DNA of 64,000 bases from the NCBI RefSeq assembly GCF_015832195.1, contig NC_052046.1:18344161-18408160 (forward strand), in the 5' to 3' direction. The translations under genes were made by a program, and so were the position numbers. The DNA is from Motacilla alba alba. Its lineage: Eukaryota; Chordata; Aves; Passeriformes; Motacillidae. The notes under the pieces are model-generated. The model was not told the origin of the DNA. It did no database searches and worked only from the letters and a program-made list of their open reading frames with translations. Positions 26,901-38,213 of the stretch are shown piece by piece; position 1 is the stretch's first letter, and every line of letters starts with the position of its first letter.

Positions 26901-27842
26901 AACCAGGTGCCTCCAGGTGCCTTTATTATTACACATTTTCTTACACTTCATATGCAGCTCTGAAAGTTATTGTTATCTTCTATGTGCTGTAGAATAGTGT
27001 TTTGGGCAAAACCCAAACTGTGTTACAAAGATTAGGAAGTGTCCCAAAATCACACAGTTCTACATCTGCGTAAGTCTTACATGCTATATACAAATATATT
27101 TACACCCAGCTATAACTATCTTACATGCTGCATGTTCATTGTGGGTTAGCTTTTGTGAAAAAATTATGTTGTTTGAATGACTTTTTGCCATAACCTAAAG
27201 AAAACTAATACTTCTCTTACTTTCTTTAGTTTGTTAGCAAATAATAACAAGCTTGTTCTGTGAATCGCATTTGGTATGGGGAAAAAAATAATTTCTGTGA
27301 TTGTAGGGAAAACAAATGAAAAGGAGGCAGTATAATCAATACACCTGAAAATCGGAATTGATATTCATGACTATTCCTCTGGTACTTCTACTACACCTGG
27401 TTAAAACAATAAGGTATTTTTTATCAAACTGGATCCCCTATATGGTAACACCTGGTGAAAATACATCCATAGTTCATGGAAATTAGGTTTTAAAGGGAGT
27501 TTCAAGTATACCATGCTTCAAAAATATTAATATATTGTGGCCCAATAATTACTAATTAACAGAAGCTGTTGAACCATGAACACAGTGCTCTGTGGACAAG
27601 AGTATTCAGGAGTACTGTCACAGCAGGCCACTGGACTATCATGCTTGAGGTAAAAAAGCTTGCTAGTGTTTAGCACTATACTATCTCATTCTGCTTCATT
27701 TCTCTCCAATACTGTCTTCGAAAGCTTTTGAAAAAGACAGAAAGAAAAAGATTAATTTTCTGCCAGATAAAAAAGAGACAAAAATGGAGAAATAAAAAAT
27801 TACCCCAGCATCATCTCTTCAATCAAAACACAACAAGAAATG
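20965..27842. other. Intergenic, no gene recognised
   Basis: About 6.9 kb of AT-rich sequence. The longest open frame (25524-25838, 104 codons) encodes a cysteine-rich tail, but has no recognisable domain or splice or promoter context, so it is not called. No transposon fragment was recognised by eye. Confidence 0.55.
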
Positions 27843-27955
27843 ATAGGGCCAGGCTGAGCTTTGAGCAACCTGGGCTAGTGGGTGGAGTCCCTGCCCCATG
27901 CAGAGGCGTTAGAACCAGATGATCCATTCCAACACAAATCACTCGGTGATTCTAC
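27843..27955 (+). mobile_element. CR1 LINE 3'-end fragment
   Basis: Sequence runs 'gggccaggctgagctttgagcaacctgggctagtgggtgga', then 'gtccctgcc' and 'ccagatgatcc', ending in a TGATTCT-like terminal repeat. These are the signature blocks of the last ~110 bp of plus-strand CR1. The 5' truncation to this short tail is usual for CR1 insertions. It is the nearest transposon upstream of the RAB3C promoter, about 1.7 kb away. Confidence 0.88.
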
Positions 27956-29589
27956 AAAATTGGTGTTATTTGTGCATTTTTATGCATTTGAAAATTAAAG
28001 AAATTAAAAGAAAAGTATTGTTTATGCATATGTCTGTTTAATTTAACATTTGCACTAGAAGAAAATAAACCCCATACTTTATAAAAGGACATATGATTAT
28101 GTAGAAGTAACACAGCTTCATGTTCTATTAATAGAAGTAACAGCTTCATCACCTATTAATAATTGCCTGTATGGAGATTTTAGTTGAGAGACTGCTTCAA
28201 GACTTCAATGCTAAGATAAATGCAAATATAATTGAAAGCTGTGGAGGATCTTTGTCTCGGGATAAATTTGGGAACCTGGCATCGTTTAAGTCTTAAATTT
28301 CTAAGGTATCTGTAAACTTTAAAAATTTAATATAATAGTAAATCCATAGTATCTATTTTCTAAATTCCATAATCAAAAACTTCTTTGAACACTTGAATCT
28401 TCTATTTCAAATATCTATTCAGATAGGATTTAAAGTGACATTTCAGAATGTAAAGCGTTTTATGGAAAACTGTATTTCAATATATATTCAGGATTATGCG
28501 ATATATTCATAACACTTTTTAAAACCAAAATCCCATGAAACAAAGCTTTCATAGGAGAAAAAAAATCTCTCTGTTTTTCTCTAACTGTAATTGATAACAC
28601 ATATAATGTGCCCTGTTTTTAGAGGGAAATGGGTTGCTACTCATGATTTTTGGTAGGTATTCACCTAAAATCAATAGTAAGACTAAATTGCATACATTAA
28701 GAAAACCCAAAAGTGATTCTTAGCACCCATGCAGGTGGGTCTAAAATACTAAGCAAGTTCAAGATATCTACAATGGCAGAAACAGCAACATTCTGTGTTT
28801 CATGCAGAAAAGAAGGGTGAGCTCCAAAAAATGCACATCTTTGAAAAATACTTCCTACCTTTGTAGTATAGTGAGGTAGGTATAAACAGCTGCAAATAAA
28901 ATTAAAAACTTGCAAAGCTAGAATGAAATTTCTTCTGGTATACACTTTAATCCATATTCATGTCTCTATGACACAATTTGTTTTTGTCATGGCTCCTATG
29001 AGTGCTTCACTTCATGCAATGTACACCACATATGTAAAGTGAATAACCCACAGGGCAAACTGCTGTTTCCATGCTGCCTCAGCCACTACTGCTGCCTTCT
29101 CCTGCTCTTTCCTCTATCTGGGATGTGTCCAGATCTCAAACTTTGGGCAGACATCTCCAGAGTCATCCATGGCTTATCTTCACCCTTTCATTAGAGCAGA
29201 ACTTGCCAAATCTTAAATCTGGCTCCAACACCCTTTATCCATTTTTCTACCCTGTATGGACCCATACATTTGAACCCAAGGTAAATGGACTGGGGTTAAG
29301 CAAAAGTGCTGAGACAGATATTTAAAACATATTCTTGAATGATTAAGCACCACCTCATAATGACATCAAAAACGGCAGCCACCCCCCCAGAAGCGATGTC
29401 CACATGTCCATGCAGGGCTATGGCCATGGCACAGCAGCACGACACGGAGCTGCCCGACCCTGTTTGTCAGTGATCGGACAAAAGCCAAGAGAGACAAGAG
29501 AAAGAAGGACAGCGGTATGCGATGAGAAGACAGCCCAGGGACAGTCACTGTGCATAGCAAGGTCACTGAGCAGCAGTCCTCAAGCTGAG
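27956..29589. other. Upstream flank of the RAB3C promoter, no gene recognised
   Basis: AT-rich until about 29,370, after which GC content climbs into the CpG island. No exon, RNA gene or transposon recognised. An imperfect duplication of a 'tagaagtaaca..cagcttcat' unit occurs at about 28101-28150. Confidence 0.5.
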
Positions 29590-29664
29590 GGGTGCATGGT
29601 CGCCCAGCCCCAGCGCTGGAGGTGGGCCACGGGGCGCGGCCGTGAGAACGGGACTAGCTCGAAT

Positions 29665-29770
29665 GCGGGAGCGGGATAACGGGGCGGGAGCGCGATAACG
29701 GGCCGGGAGCGCGATAACGGGGCGCGAGGGGGATAACGGCGCGGGAAAGGGATAACGGCGCGGAAGCGGC
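29665..29770. repeat. GATAAC tandem array, exact 19-bp period
   Basis: GATAAC cores start at 29675, 29694, 29713, 29732 and 29751, each exactly 19 bp after the previous one. Each is followed by GG and separated by a degenerate CGGGAGCG-like block. Five core copies are present, with a sixth half unit lacking the core (CGGAAGCGG) at the right end. The array sits at the upstream edge of the CpG island. The GATAAC core resembles a weak GATA-factor site, but the G or C before it departs from the usual A or T. Confidence 0.92.
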
Positions 29771-30011
29771 TCCGCGACGCGGAGCCTGCGGGCGCGCCCT
29801 CCCCCTGCCCGCAGAGGGCGCTGTGCAGCGCCGCGCCCGGGCCCGGGTGTGCCCGCTCCGCTCCACCGAGCGGCTTCCGCAGACCCCCGAGCTCCGCCCG
29901 TGCTCCGCCGACCGGCGCTACTCCTCCTGGAAGCGGACGGTCGGGCCGGGAGGGCAGCGCCTCCGCCGAGCCGGCCGTGGCTGCTCCGCCCGCTCCGTCT
30001 CCGCTTTCCGC

Positions 30012-30030
30012 CTCAGCACGGGCATAGCGC
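30012..30030 (+). promoter_or_regulatory. Possible degenerate RE1/REST-like site
   Basis: CTCAGCACGGGCATAGCGC contains both RE1 half-sites (TCAGCAC and AGCGC), but the spacing is one base shorter than the canonical motif and the centre diverges. REST control would suit a neuronal gene such as RAB3C. The match is weak and may be chance in GC-rich DNA. Confidence 0.25.
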
Positions 30031-30164
30031 GCCGCGCCTCCGTCCCACCGCAGGGCCCTCGCTCCTCGGCCCCGCCGCCCTCTGCGGCCTCGAGCCGGGA
30101 TCGCGGATCTCCGCGCTCACCGCGCCGCTCGCTCCGGCCCCGCCCGCTCGCTGCCTGACGCCGA

Positions 30165-30183
30165 GCACCCCGGGAGCTGTAGT
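30165..30183 (-). promoter_or_regulatory. ZNF143/THAP11 (SBS) motif, minus strand
   Basis: The minus strand reads ACTACAGCTCCCGGGGTGC, close to the SBS consensus ACTACAAYTCCCAGMATGC. These motifs are found in many CpG-island promoters near the start of transcription. It pairs with a second copy about 40 bp downstream in the opposite direction. Confidence 0.7.
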
Positions 30184-30224
30184 CCCTTCTCCCAGAGCCG
30201 AGGGCGGGGAACGCGGCCAGCAGG

Positions 30225-30246
30225 ACTACGACTCCCGGGAGGTCAC
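30225..30246 (+). promoter_or_regulatory. ZNF143/THAP11 (SBS) motif, plus strand
   Basis: ACTACGACTCCCGGGAGG followed by TCAC matches the ACTAC-N-AYTCCC core with a GC-shifted 3' half. Together with the minus-strand copy at 30165-30183 it makes a divergent pair, 154 bp upstream of the RAB3C start codon (30246 to 30400). Confidence 0.7.
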
Positions 30247-30399
30247 GGGAGAGAGGGCGGGGCAGGCCGGGGGGCGGAGCGGGGACAGCTCCGGTGCTGA
30301 TCTCGACGCGGGCTTGCCGGCAGAGCCCGGGCGGGCGGCGGCGGCTGTTGGCGTGCGGGAGCGAGCGGCAGCGGGCGGGCGGCGGGGCCGCGCCCGGCG

Positions 30400-30423
30400 A
30401 TGAGGCACGAAGCGCCCATGCAG
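30400..30423 (+). CDS. RAB3C: RAB3C coding exon 1 (N-terminal extension)
   Basis: The ATG at 30400 opens eight codons, MRHEAPMQ, and a GT splice donor follows at 30424 (CAG|GTCGGT). The same eight residues begin mammalian RAB3C, as I recall the human protein, and the other RAB3 paralogs lack them; this and exon 2 together identify the gene. RAB3C is a small GTPase of synaptic and secretory vesicles that helps control regulated exocytosis, cycling between vesicle membrane and cytosol with GDP-dissociation inhibitor. The exon ends in phase 0. The start has a purine (G) at -3 but A at +4. The donor has C at +3, weaker than consensus, and a better-looking GTGAGG donor lies at 30545, but using it would break the frame into exon 2. 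The 5' UTR is within the CpG island and its start is unknown. Confidence 0.95.
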
Positions 30424-30946
30424 GTCGGTCCCCAGGCCGGAGCCGAGCGAGGGGTGCGGCGGGCGCGGTGCAGCCGAGAGCCGGGACGGAGCAGGAGCCT
30501 CTCAGCTCGGGCCGCCGGGCCGGCTCTGCTGCTGCGGGCAGAGGGTGAGGACCCCCCTTGCGTGTAGGGGGCCCGGGGCAAGTGCGAGGGGTCGTGTCCC
30601 CAGGAGGAAGGGCCCATCGCGGGGCAGCGGGTGGGTTTCGGGTCACACTCGGGCACATGGAACGGTGTTTTTCAGCTACTGCACCCCGAGTGCCGATCGC
30701 AGCTCTCCTGGGATGACTGGCTGTCAGGAGCTGGATGATGAGCTGTACCGAGGTCCTACCGAGGTGCACAGGAAGTTGGCACGATGCCTCCACCTGTGTA
30801 GTCGTGGAACAGTTGTCCACCTACGCCGGGGAGAGGTGGCACATGGCTAGAGCTGGGGTTAGCAAAGAGGGGCCCCTTCTCAGCGGTTTTTATGAATGGA
30901 AAGATCATTTCAAAGGTGGCCAAGGGGAGAAAAAAATTAGGAAGTG

Positions 30947-30970
30947 GGAGATAATTTGTAAATTATCTCC
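30947..30970. repeat. Perfect 24-bp palindrome (11-bp arms, 2-base centre)
   Basis: GGAGATAATTT (30947-30957), GT, AAATTATCTCC (30960-30970). The arms are fully complementary. It lies 524 bp after the exon 1 donor, just outside the CpG island. Each arm contains GATAA/TTATC, as does the promoter-edge array. Confidence 0.9.
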
Positions 30971-33900
30971 TTTCCCAAGGACAGAAATTATAACAATTTT
31001 CCTTAGGTTTTCATATCCTGTTGCCACTGGCAATAGGTATGTCTAGACAAGGTACATTTACAGCAGACACATCCAAACACAATGGAGAAGGGCAAGAACA
31101 AGCCAAAATGCTGATTACAGATATTTAAGAATTTATTATAAAATTATTATTAAAAAAGCCAAACAAAGCTATTAGATACAGGAGTTTGCATGACAATTCA
31201 GCTCCTATCACTCAGCAAAATTATTAGATACATCAGTGTGAGTTTGTAGTAGACGCACTGGAGCACAAGAGCCTGCCAAGCTACTAAGTCCACACAGAAC
31301 CTCATATACACCTTTTAGTTAACTGATCTAGCTGCATCTGGAGTCTGTAATCCTCTTTCTGCCACTCCCCTTTTTTGGAAGTGTACTTTGAAGCTTGTTC
31401 ACTTGTTGTTTAGATACTTACTAACTTCCAGCTCAGAGGCACTCAGTTTATGCTATTGATAAGATCTAGTGTCTGCTCCAAAATATACCAGTCTAAATAG
31501 TTCTTATTGCATCATGACCAGATTACTATCCAGAGAAACAAGCTAATGTTTTGTTTACTGGATTTTTGTTTGGTTTGATTTTGTTTCATTTTTATTTCTG
31601 CCATAAGATAATCTTCCTGTTAACCTTTCTATGTGTTTTCCCATTTGAACATGGCTTTCATAAACACACTTGATCAGAATTGTCACTAATGCTGTCTCAT
31701 CAGTGCCCTAGACAGTGGCATTAGTATTTCACTTGGTCTCTTAGCCTGATGCAGCTTCTCTGGCAAACAATAAGGTACACAGTCTTTCCTAGTCTCATGA
31801 CCCTGAGTGCTGTACTAAATAGAGTAAATGACAGAAAGCTTTAGCTATATCATTTTCATTGTTTCATATTCCCTAGTAAATCTAAATGTATTTCTTCTGC
31901 AGTACCTGGGCCGACACACCTTTTATTTTTTCTTTTCATAGCAGCACTATTTTGGTGGCCACCTAATATCCCGTGTTATACTAACCCTCTTAGGACTGTA
32001 TCTTGTTTTGCCACTAATGCTAGCTAGAATGGAAATTAGAAATATGCTTCCTAAGATACCCTTTTCATACACAAAGTAAATTTAGGTTAAAGAAAGAGAA
32101 ATGAGGGATAATTTGCGAGCTCACCACAAGAATCTAGGTTGTCAAAACTGTTTTTAACTACCTTACATTCTACTCTCCTGGGTAGCTCCTGGAAGTGTGG
32201 CCATATTCATGCTCGTTTTGCTGATATGAAGCAGGTAGAGCTTCTCTGAAGTATTTTAAACCTAACATCTCAGTTTTTTCTTGGTGTTCCCCAACTTCAC
32301 TTTCCAGTGTTCTGCTTAAAAAACCCCTTTGCATTTGTAACTACATGTTTCTAATTGAGCTGGGATACATTTACATATATACATGATTCTGACCCCATAA
32401 TACCTTGAAGCAGATAGGCTTTTCCTGATGCTGCCAAGTACATTAGTTTACAAGCTGTGCTCTGCAGATGGCTGGCAATCAGTAAATTCCAAATAAGTGG
32501 CCGGTGCATTGTCTACTGAACCTTGTTAATTCTTATTAATTGGTTAAAAAATAAATGAGTAAGATTTGTGAGAATTGGCTCTGGTCTGCATCTGTGGATA
32601 TCCATGTTGAGATCACACCAAAATTACAGGAGAGTAAACAACTTGCCCAAGATGTAGAAAAGAAGAAAACAAAAACCATAAGACATCTCTGAAAGAGTTA
32701 AGATTAAAATCAAGTTCCTAGGTTAGTCTGATATTTTACCTCAAAAGTAATTAATTTCTTCATGGCTGGGTTATTTGTCACAGTGTTCTTATACATAGGG
32801 ATTTTGGTAATATTTTAACTACTCTGATGATGTAAGTTGATCTACACATGAAAGATAGCTATGGGCAGTGAGTGTCACTCACTTGCCCATCCTACATACA
32901 GTTTGGTATGTTAGAGTCATTGAATTTTTCCATTGTATTCCATTGTTTCAATATCCATTGATTATGTTTGACTAATTATATTTTGCAAAAGGCAGAAAGA
33001 GTGCCTTGCAAAAGGTTGCATATGCAGGAAACTCTGTTTTTACTAAAATATCAACTAAAGTCAGCTGCTGTATAGAAAGAAATAGAAGTGTATATGTTTA
33101 AACCCTGTATGGAGGAAAGAACCATTTCTCTTTCCACTGCAACCATGTGTGTATAATCACTGGTCAGTCAGTGCTGTTCTACTCTGATCTGACCAAAGTG
33201 ATCTATTAAAAAGGACCTCAGTTACCCCCCTTTCAGAGGCAGGCTGTAACAACACTAGACAGAAAGAGAGTGTTGCACTTCTAAACAACTTTAAGTTAAA
33301 CAACTTTCAAGCTCTAATCAGTCTCTATTCTCACTGCCTTCACTTCCTCATAGAAGGAAGACATTTTCTCTGGACTTCCTAATGATCTTTTCCTTTAAGA
33401 CATGACTGTTATTAGAGTTTTTAAAATGAAACAACTTATTTGCTAAAGGCGTGAAGGAATAAATCTCAGTGTTTTCAATGTCAGGCTTCCTTGCCTTTTG
33501 CACCATATTTTCCAGGGGCAAATCATCATACACTAAGCATGCAGAGTGGGGTGCCTATATAAGTGCAAACTAAAGTTGTGCGTAGGCCAGGGATGTCACA
33601 GCATCCTGCACTGTTCAAGCAAGAAATCTGTTCAGATTGATTCTGCCAAAGAATGAGGCCTGCCAAGGCATAAAGAGTCACATAGCCAAATGTTTTGCTA
33701 TGATCATGAAGCTGGCAGGTAAACAGAGTTTTTCTGAAATTTGTTCTCAACCCTGCTCTATTTTCACCTATTCTTTTGGGAGCAAGGAAACAGCTAAACA
33801 TGAGACTTGGAAAGCACCTGAGTCTGAACAGAAAATTCTGCATAATGATTGAACTTGCCTGTGCCCTTAAATAATCCATGTTTAAGGAGTTTAGAGATGT

Positions 33901-36737
33901 GCTATAAGCAGGAAAGCATACAAAGATATCCTTTATTTGTCCTTGCACCATATTCAAACTGGCAACATAACTCCTCCTGGCTTTGATAAGGAGCAACCAT
34001 GTGAGATCTCCTGTCTATAGGTTTTCTGTTCATTTTCTTGAGCTTAGACTTTTCAGTCGACTCTCAAATCTGTCCTGAGTCCTGTAGGAAATGGTTTGAG
34101 ACTGCTTTTGGTACTAATGAAAATAACCCTGTGCAATTTCGCTTCAATTTTACCAAATAAGGGCAAAATTGTACTGAAGAGAAAACTCAGCATGTTTTGT
34201 TGAAAGTGATGTTGTTTAATATATCCATTTAACCTTTGAGGAAAGAACGTTGTCAAAATAAAGGTATGCATTTTAATTTATTGGAAACAGAATATCATAA
34301 CTTTAGCGAGGTTTATTTGGTTCTCGTCCATATATGGAGTGTTTGATTACAGGTGGGAACACAGCATTCCTAGTGATTTCTTCCAGCATAACTTCCAAAG
34401 GCGGAACATAGCATCATCACGATCTTCTTCATATTTTACATATGCGTCCAATAGTAGGGAAAAGTACTGTCAGGAGTGAACTGACATATTAGTACCTTGG
34501 GAAGTGCATTACAGTGCATTCCATACTTAATTTTTAAGTCACCAGCTTGCATTTAAGAAAGAGAAGCACTACAGGCTTATTCAAAAAGTTCAAGAGGACA
34601 AAGCATCTGTATTTCCCTTAAAGTCAGCAGAAATACAGATGTATTTCTTTAGGGTGTCATTTAGATTGTGAGCATAATGTGGATTATGCTTGGAAGAATT
34701 TGTCTTGTTTGCTTACTACAGAATGAGTGAGTTTGGAAAGTAATGGCAAAGTCATAGCAATTGCACAGAATTTGATGTTTCTTTACACTAATTCAGGCTC
34801 ATTTGGGTTTTGGATAGGAGAAAGGATCACTGTCAGTAGTCCAGGAAGATTGGTTCACTAGGCTAAAGTTAGTCCCTCCAAAGAGTTTCAATTATTACCT
34901 CACTAATCCTCTTGGAGAAATTAGTCCTTTCCTATGCCTTTCCGTTGCCTTTTGCATCCTGTAATAAGCAGACATACTCCTGCCCCTGAAATAAAAATAG
35001 TTTCAATTCTGTGTTCAACATGCCTGTAATTCTGTCTATGATACTGCAAGTAACGACTCTGTAAGTTTACAGCACAGTGAAAGTGTTGGGTTTTTAATTT
35101 TTTTTTTCAGAAATGTTAAGGAAACTGCTGAATGAGTGATGCATATAACCACACTAACTTAGAGGGACATTGAAATTTCTGTCGGTAAAATCTGTATTAA
35201 GATCTGTATTTAAAACTATCCACAGGAAACACATTATTACTCAGGAAGGCTACACAATGTCCATGGTTTAGCAGGACTATTATTAGAATCCAGGTCTCCT
35301 GATTTCTCTGCTCACTGAATCATACTGTTTCTGAAGTGTTAGGCATTAAAGTACTTGGGGATGAGTTGGAAGCTTCATAGGATTCAGGGCAGCAAATGGA
35401 TGAAAGCTTAAACTTCTTTTTCTAAATCTTAAGCTGGTTGAAGAAGCTATGTGAAAGGCTTCCTAGGAGATAAAATCAGGAAAGAATATGATATCCCTCC
35501 TTGCTACAAGGGGCAGCTACTGCTTTCAGCTGCAGCACAACAGAGGGGAGCCATAAGGGCAGTAGAACAGGCTGCTGTAGCAACACACAGTGGTCACACA
35601 TCTGGCACCCACAGCCATTGCAGTCTTTGGTCTGATAGACCTCATTGACTCGTTGTTGCAAACTCTATGCAACATCAGCGTGCCCTGTGTTATACTGTTT
35701 TACAGCAACTTGTGAGTAGACTCATTTAAACAATATTTGATTTCCTTTTTCTCGTGTTCTAACCAAATAGTTATACAATACAGGGCAGTAATGAAAGTTT
35801 CTCTCTTTTCTATAGAAATAATAAAGCTAAAAGATTAGTGATGTGTATGCTTGACAATATTCAAGTTTTAATTCTAAAACTTCTTTGTTGCATAGCTTTG
35901 GAAGAAGTGAATAAATTTTAAGGCCAATGCAAACACTCAGGTTGAAGCATGTAGGTATCCAATACTACATTTAATGAAGAAGGTAATTCTGAAATAGAAT
36001 TCTGAAACAAAATACTCCATGCTCTATAATTCATGAAATATATATCTAAAACTGAATTTTCTATAAAAATCTTGAATAGAAAATTCATTGCTACTTCCAA
36101 TGTCTTCTTCAGACATTTTGGTCCCCGCTCCTGTGTGCCTCCTGTGTAGCCCAAAGAAGCTGGCGTCATGTTTTTGATGCTGTGAGATAGCAGAATTATC
36201 TAAAACATTATACAGTAACTAAAATTTTGCTGAGAGTGTGGGTTAGTGCACAGCTGTCATCCTGGTTCCAGTTGTCCTTTCTGATTGCCCAAATGCATTA
36301 TGAGATGCCTAAATTAGAAAGTTTTTACAAGAGTTGCTTTTCTGTAAGCCTTTATGTTAGGGTATGGTGTCTGTCATTCTGTCTCAAATCAGCATGCAAA
36401 AGTGTTGTTCTTAGAATAATCATTATCAAAGAACTTCCACAGGCTCTCAAAATACTTGATAATTTTTCTTGGAAACTCGGCTGAAACACTCTGAGTTCTT
36501 TATTTTTGCCATTTCTTTTGAGCAACCTAGGTCGAACTTTGGTCACATTTTCCCTCTAATCTCTGCATTTTTTGTGAAAGCCTAAGGTGTACTTTTTATG
36601 AATAGAATCCATTGTCTTTGAAGTCCGTAGAGCAAAATAAGTTGCTCTTTAACAATATTCAGTAATCTGTGCTTATTCAGGTGTTTTATGGGGATTAAAA
36701 ACTGTATTTTAAGGACTCCGATTTCAAATGTTAATGT

Positions 36738-37532
36738 CATCCGGCGGGACCTTGACTCACTTGGGAGGTGGACCACTGCAAACCTCAACAAGGCCAAATA
36801 CAAAGTCTTTCACCTGGTTCATGGCAATTTCAGGCACACCCAAAGGTTGGGCATAGAAGTGATTGAGAGGAGCCCTGTGAGTAAAGACCTGGGGGTGGTG
36901 GCTGATGAAGAACTCACCATGAGCCAGCAGTGAGTGCTCCCAGCCCAGAAAGCCATGGGAATCCTGGGCTGCATCCAAAGCAGCATTGGCTAGCACACTG
37001 AGAGAGGGGTTCTGCCTCTCTGCTCTGCTGGAACCTCACCTGGAGCACTGCATCCAGCTCTGGGGCTTCCAGCACGATGACAAGGAGTTGTTAAAACAGG
37101 TCCAGAGGAGGGCCAGGAGGTTGGTGAGAGGGCTGGAGCACCCCTGCTATGAGGATAGGCTGAGCAAGTTGGGGCTGTTCAGCCTGGAGAAGAGAGGATT
37201 GTGTGGGGACCTCATGACACCTTCTGAAGGGGCCTACAGGGAAGCTGGAGAGGGATTCTCTGACAGGAACTGGAGTGCCAGGGCAAGGATGTATGGGTAC
37301 ACAGTGAAAGAGGGGAAATCATATATTAGATATTGGAAAAAATTATTTACTGTGAGAGTAGTGAGACACTGGCACAGGTTGCCCAGAGAGGTGGTGGATG
37401 CTCCAGTCTTGGTTCAAAGCCGAGTTAGATAAGGCCTTGAACAACCTGGTCTCATGGGAGGTGTTCCTGGAAGCAGGACTGGGACTAGATGATCTTTAAC
37501 ATCCCTTCCAAACCTTAATATTCTAATAATCT
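36738..37532 (+). mobile_element. CR1 LINE fragment in RAB3C intron 1 (sense)
   Basis: The plus strand carries CR1 ORF2 C-terminal sequence: RRDLDSLGRW, then KDLGVVADEELTMSQQ, LLEPHLEHCIQLWG, QRRARRLVRGLEH, RLSKLGLFSLEKR, and HWHRLPREVVDAP near the end. The 3' tail 'ctggtctcatgggaggtgt' to 'gatgatctttaacatcccttccaa' follows, ending in ATTCTAATAATCTA in place of the terminal octamer repeat. Frame breaks (for example near 36933-36986) and the missing 5' part show an inactive, truncated copy. It lies in the same direction as RAB3C. The two long open frames here belong to this element. Confidence 0.93.
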
Positions 37533-38213
37533 AACTGCCACTTATGATGATGTTGCATTAATATTGCAAATTCAAAAAACTACAGAATATACTAGTACTG
37601 GAAAAATGTCAAGACTTTATTTCAGAGGTGTATATACTATTTAATGGTATGATAACTAAAAGCTGGTAAAGAAAAAAATACTTTGAGCAAATTTTTAGGG
37701 ATGGCAAAAGATATCAACGTATTTACAGTAAAATAAATGATTCAAGAATTTTAATAGAGTTAAAAATTTCTAAGCTTCTGTTTGAAAATATACCTACTGT
37801 GTCAAAATGAAGCATTGATCTCTTATTTCTCTCTTATCTAAATGATGTGTCATTGCATTTTCACCCTCTATTCATCATATTTTCTGAAAACAAGTATTTT
37901 TAGTGATATACTCAAGAATTGTTCCAGATTTTTAGAATTATTATTATTTTTGTTTTGGTACCTGTCACCAGTCATTCTTACATCCTCTATTGCTAGCAGA
38001 ACTACTACTAGATACAAGAATCACAAAAAATAATTAGATCTCTGTGCATTTTTTGAAGTTCACATTGAAGCATACACATGACAAATCTTTCAAGAAGATA
38101 TTCTTCTAGAACTTCATTGATACCTGGTATGAAAAACTCCAATAAATGTAAAAGTTTCCATTTTTTATTATAAAAGATACAATAAAATATTTCTTTTTTA
38201 TTTTGAATTACAG

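Larger units (their letters stand above)
29590..30660. promoter_or_regulatory. RAB3C: CpG island promoter of RAB3C
   Basis: This is the only long CpG-dense, GC-rich stretch in the window, and it covers the first coding exon. GC boxes are seen at 30138-30145 (minus), 30202-30209 and 30255-30262 (plus). Two ZNF143/THAP11-type motifs face away from each other at 30165-30183 and 30225-30246. No TATA box is evident, which fits dispersed initiation from a CpG island. No ATG occurs between 29666 and the RAB3C start at 30400, so any transcript starting here would have a leader free of upstream ATGs. The transcription start itself cannot be fixed from sequence alone, and the edges given are approximate. 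Confidence 0.88.
30424..38213 (+). other. RAB3C: RAB3C intron 1
   Basis: A 7,790-bp phase-0 intron with donor GTCGGT at 30424 and acceptor TTACAG ending at 38213, preceded by a T-rich tract (about 38190-38205). The first ~240 bp remain in the CpG island. The rest is AT-rich and holds a perfect palindrome at 30947-30970 and a sense-strand CR1 at 36738-37532. The longest unexplained open frame is antisense (33526-33996, 156 codons) and shows no recognisable domain. Confidence 0.92.

Noticed and set aside
29849..30403. 184-codon plus-strand open frame in the CpG island
   Set aside because: It has no ATG start in the CpG island and a composition-driven sequence, and it overlaps the RAB3C promoter in a different frame from the true start at 30400.
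29918..30820. 300-codon open frame on the minus strand across the CpG island
   Set aside because: GC-rich DNA has few stop codons. The product is a low-complexity run of Arg, Pro, Ala and Gly, overlaps other open frames on both strands, and opposes the identified RAB3C exon.
33526..33996. 156-codon antisense open frame in RAB3C intron 1
   Set aside because: Longest unexplained frame outside the CpG island, but no recognisable domain, no splice or promoter context and no sign of a retrocopy. A translated search against bird proteomes with a strong hit would overturn this.
36688..37432. Two consecutive open frames that could look like a gene
   Set aside because: Their sequence is CR1 LINE reverse-transcriptase C-terminus with frame breaks.
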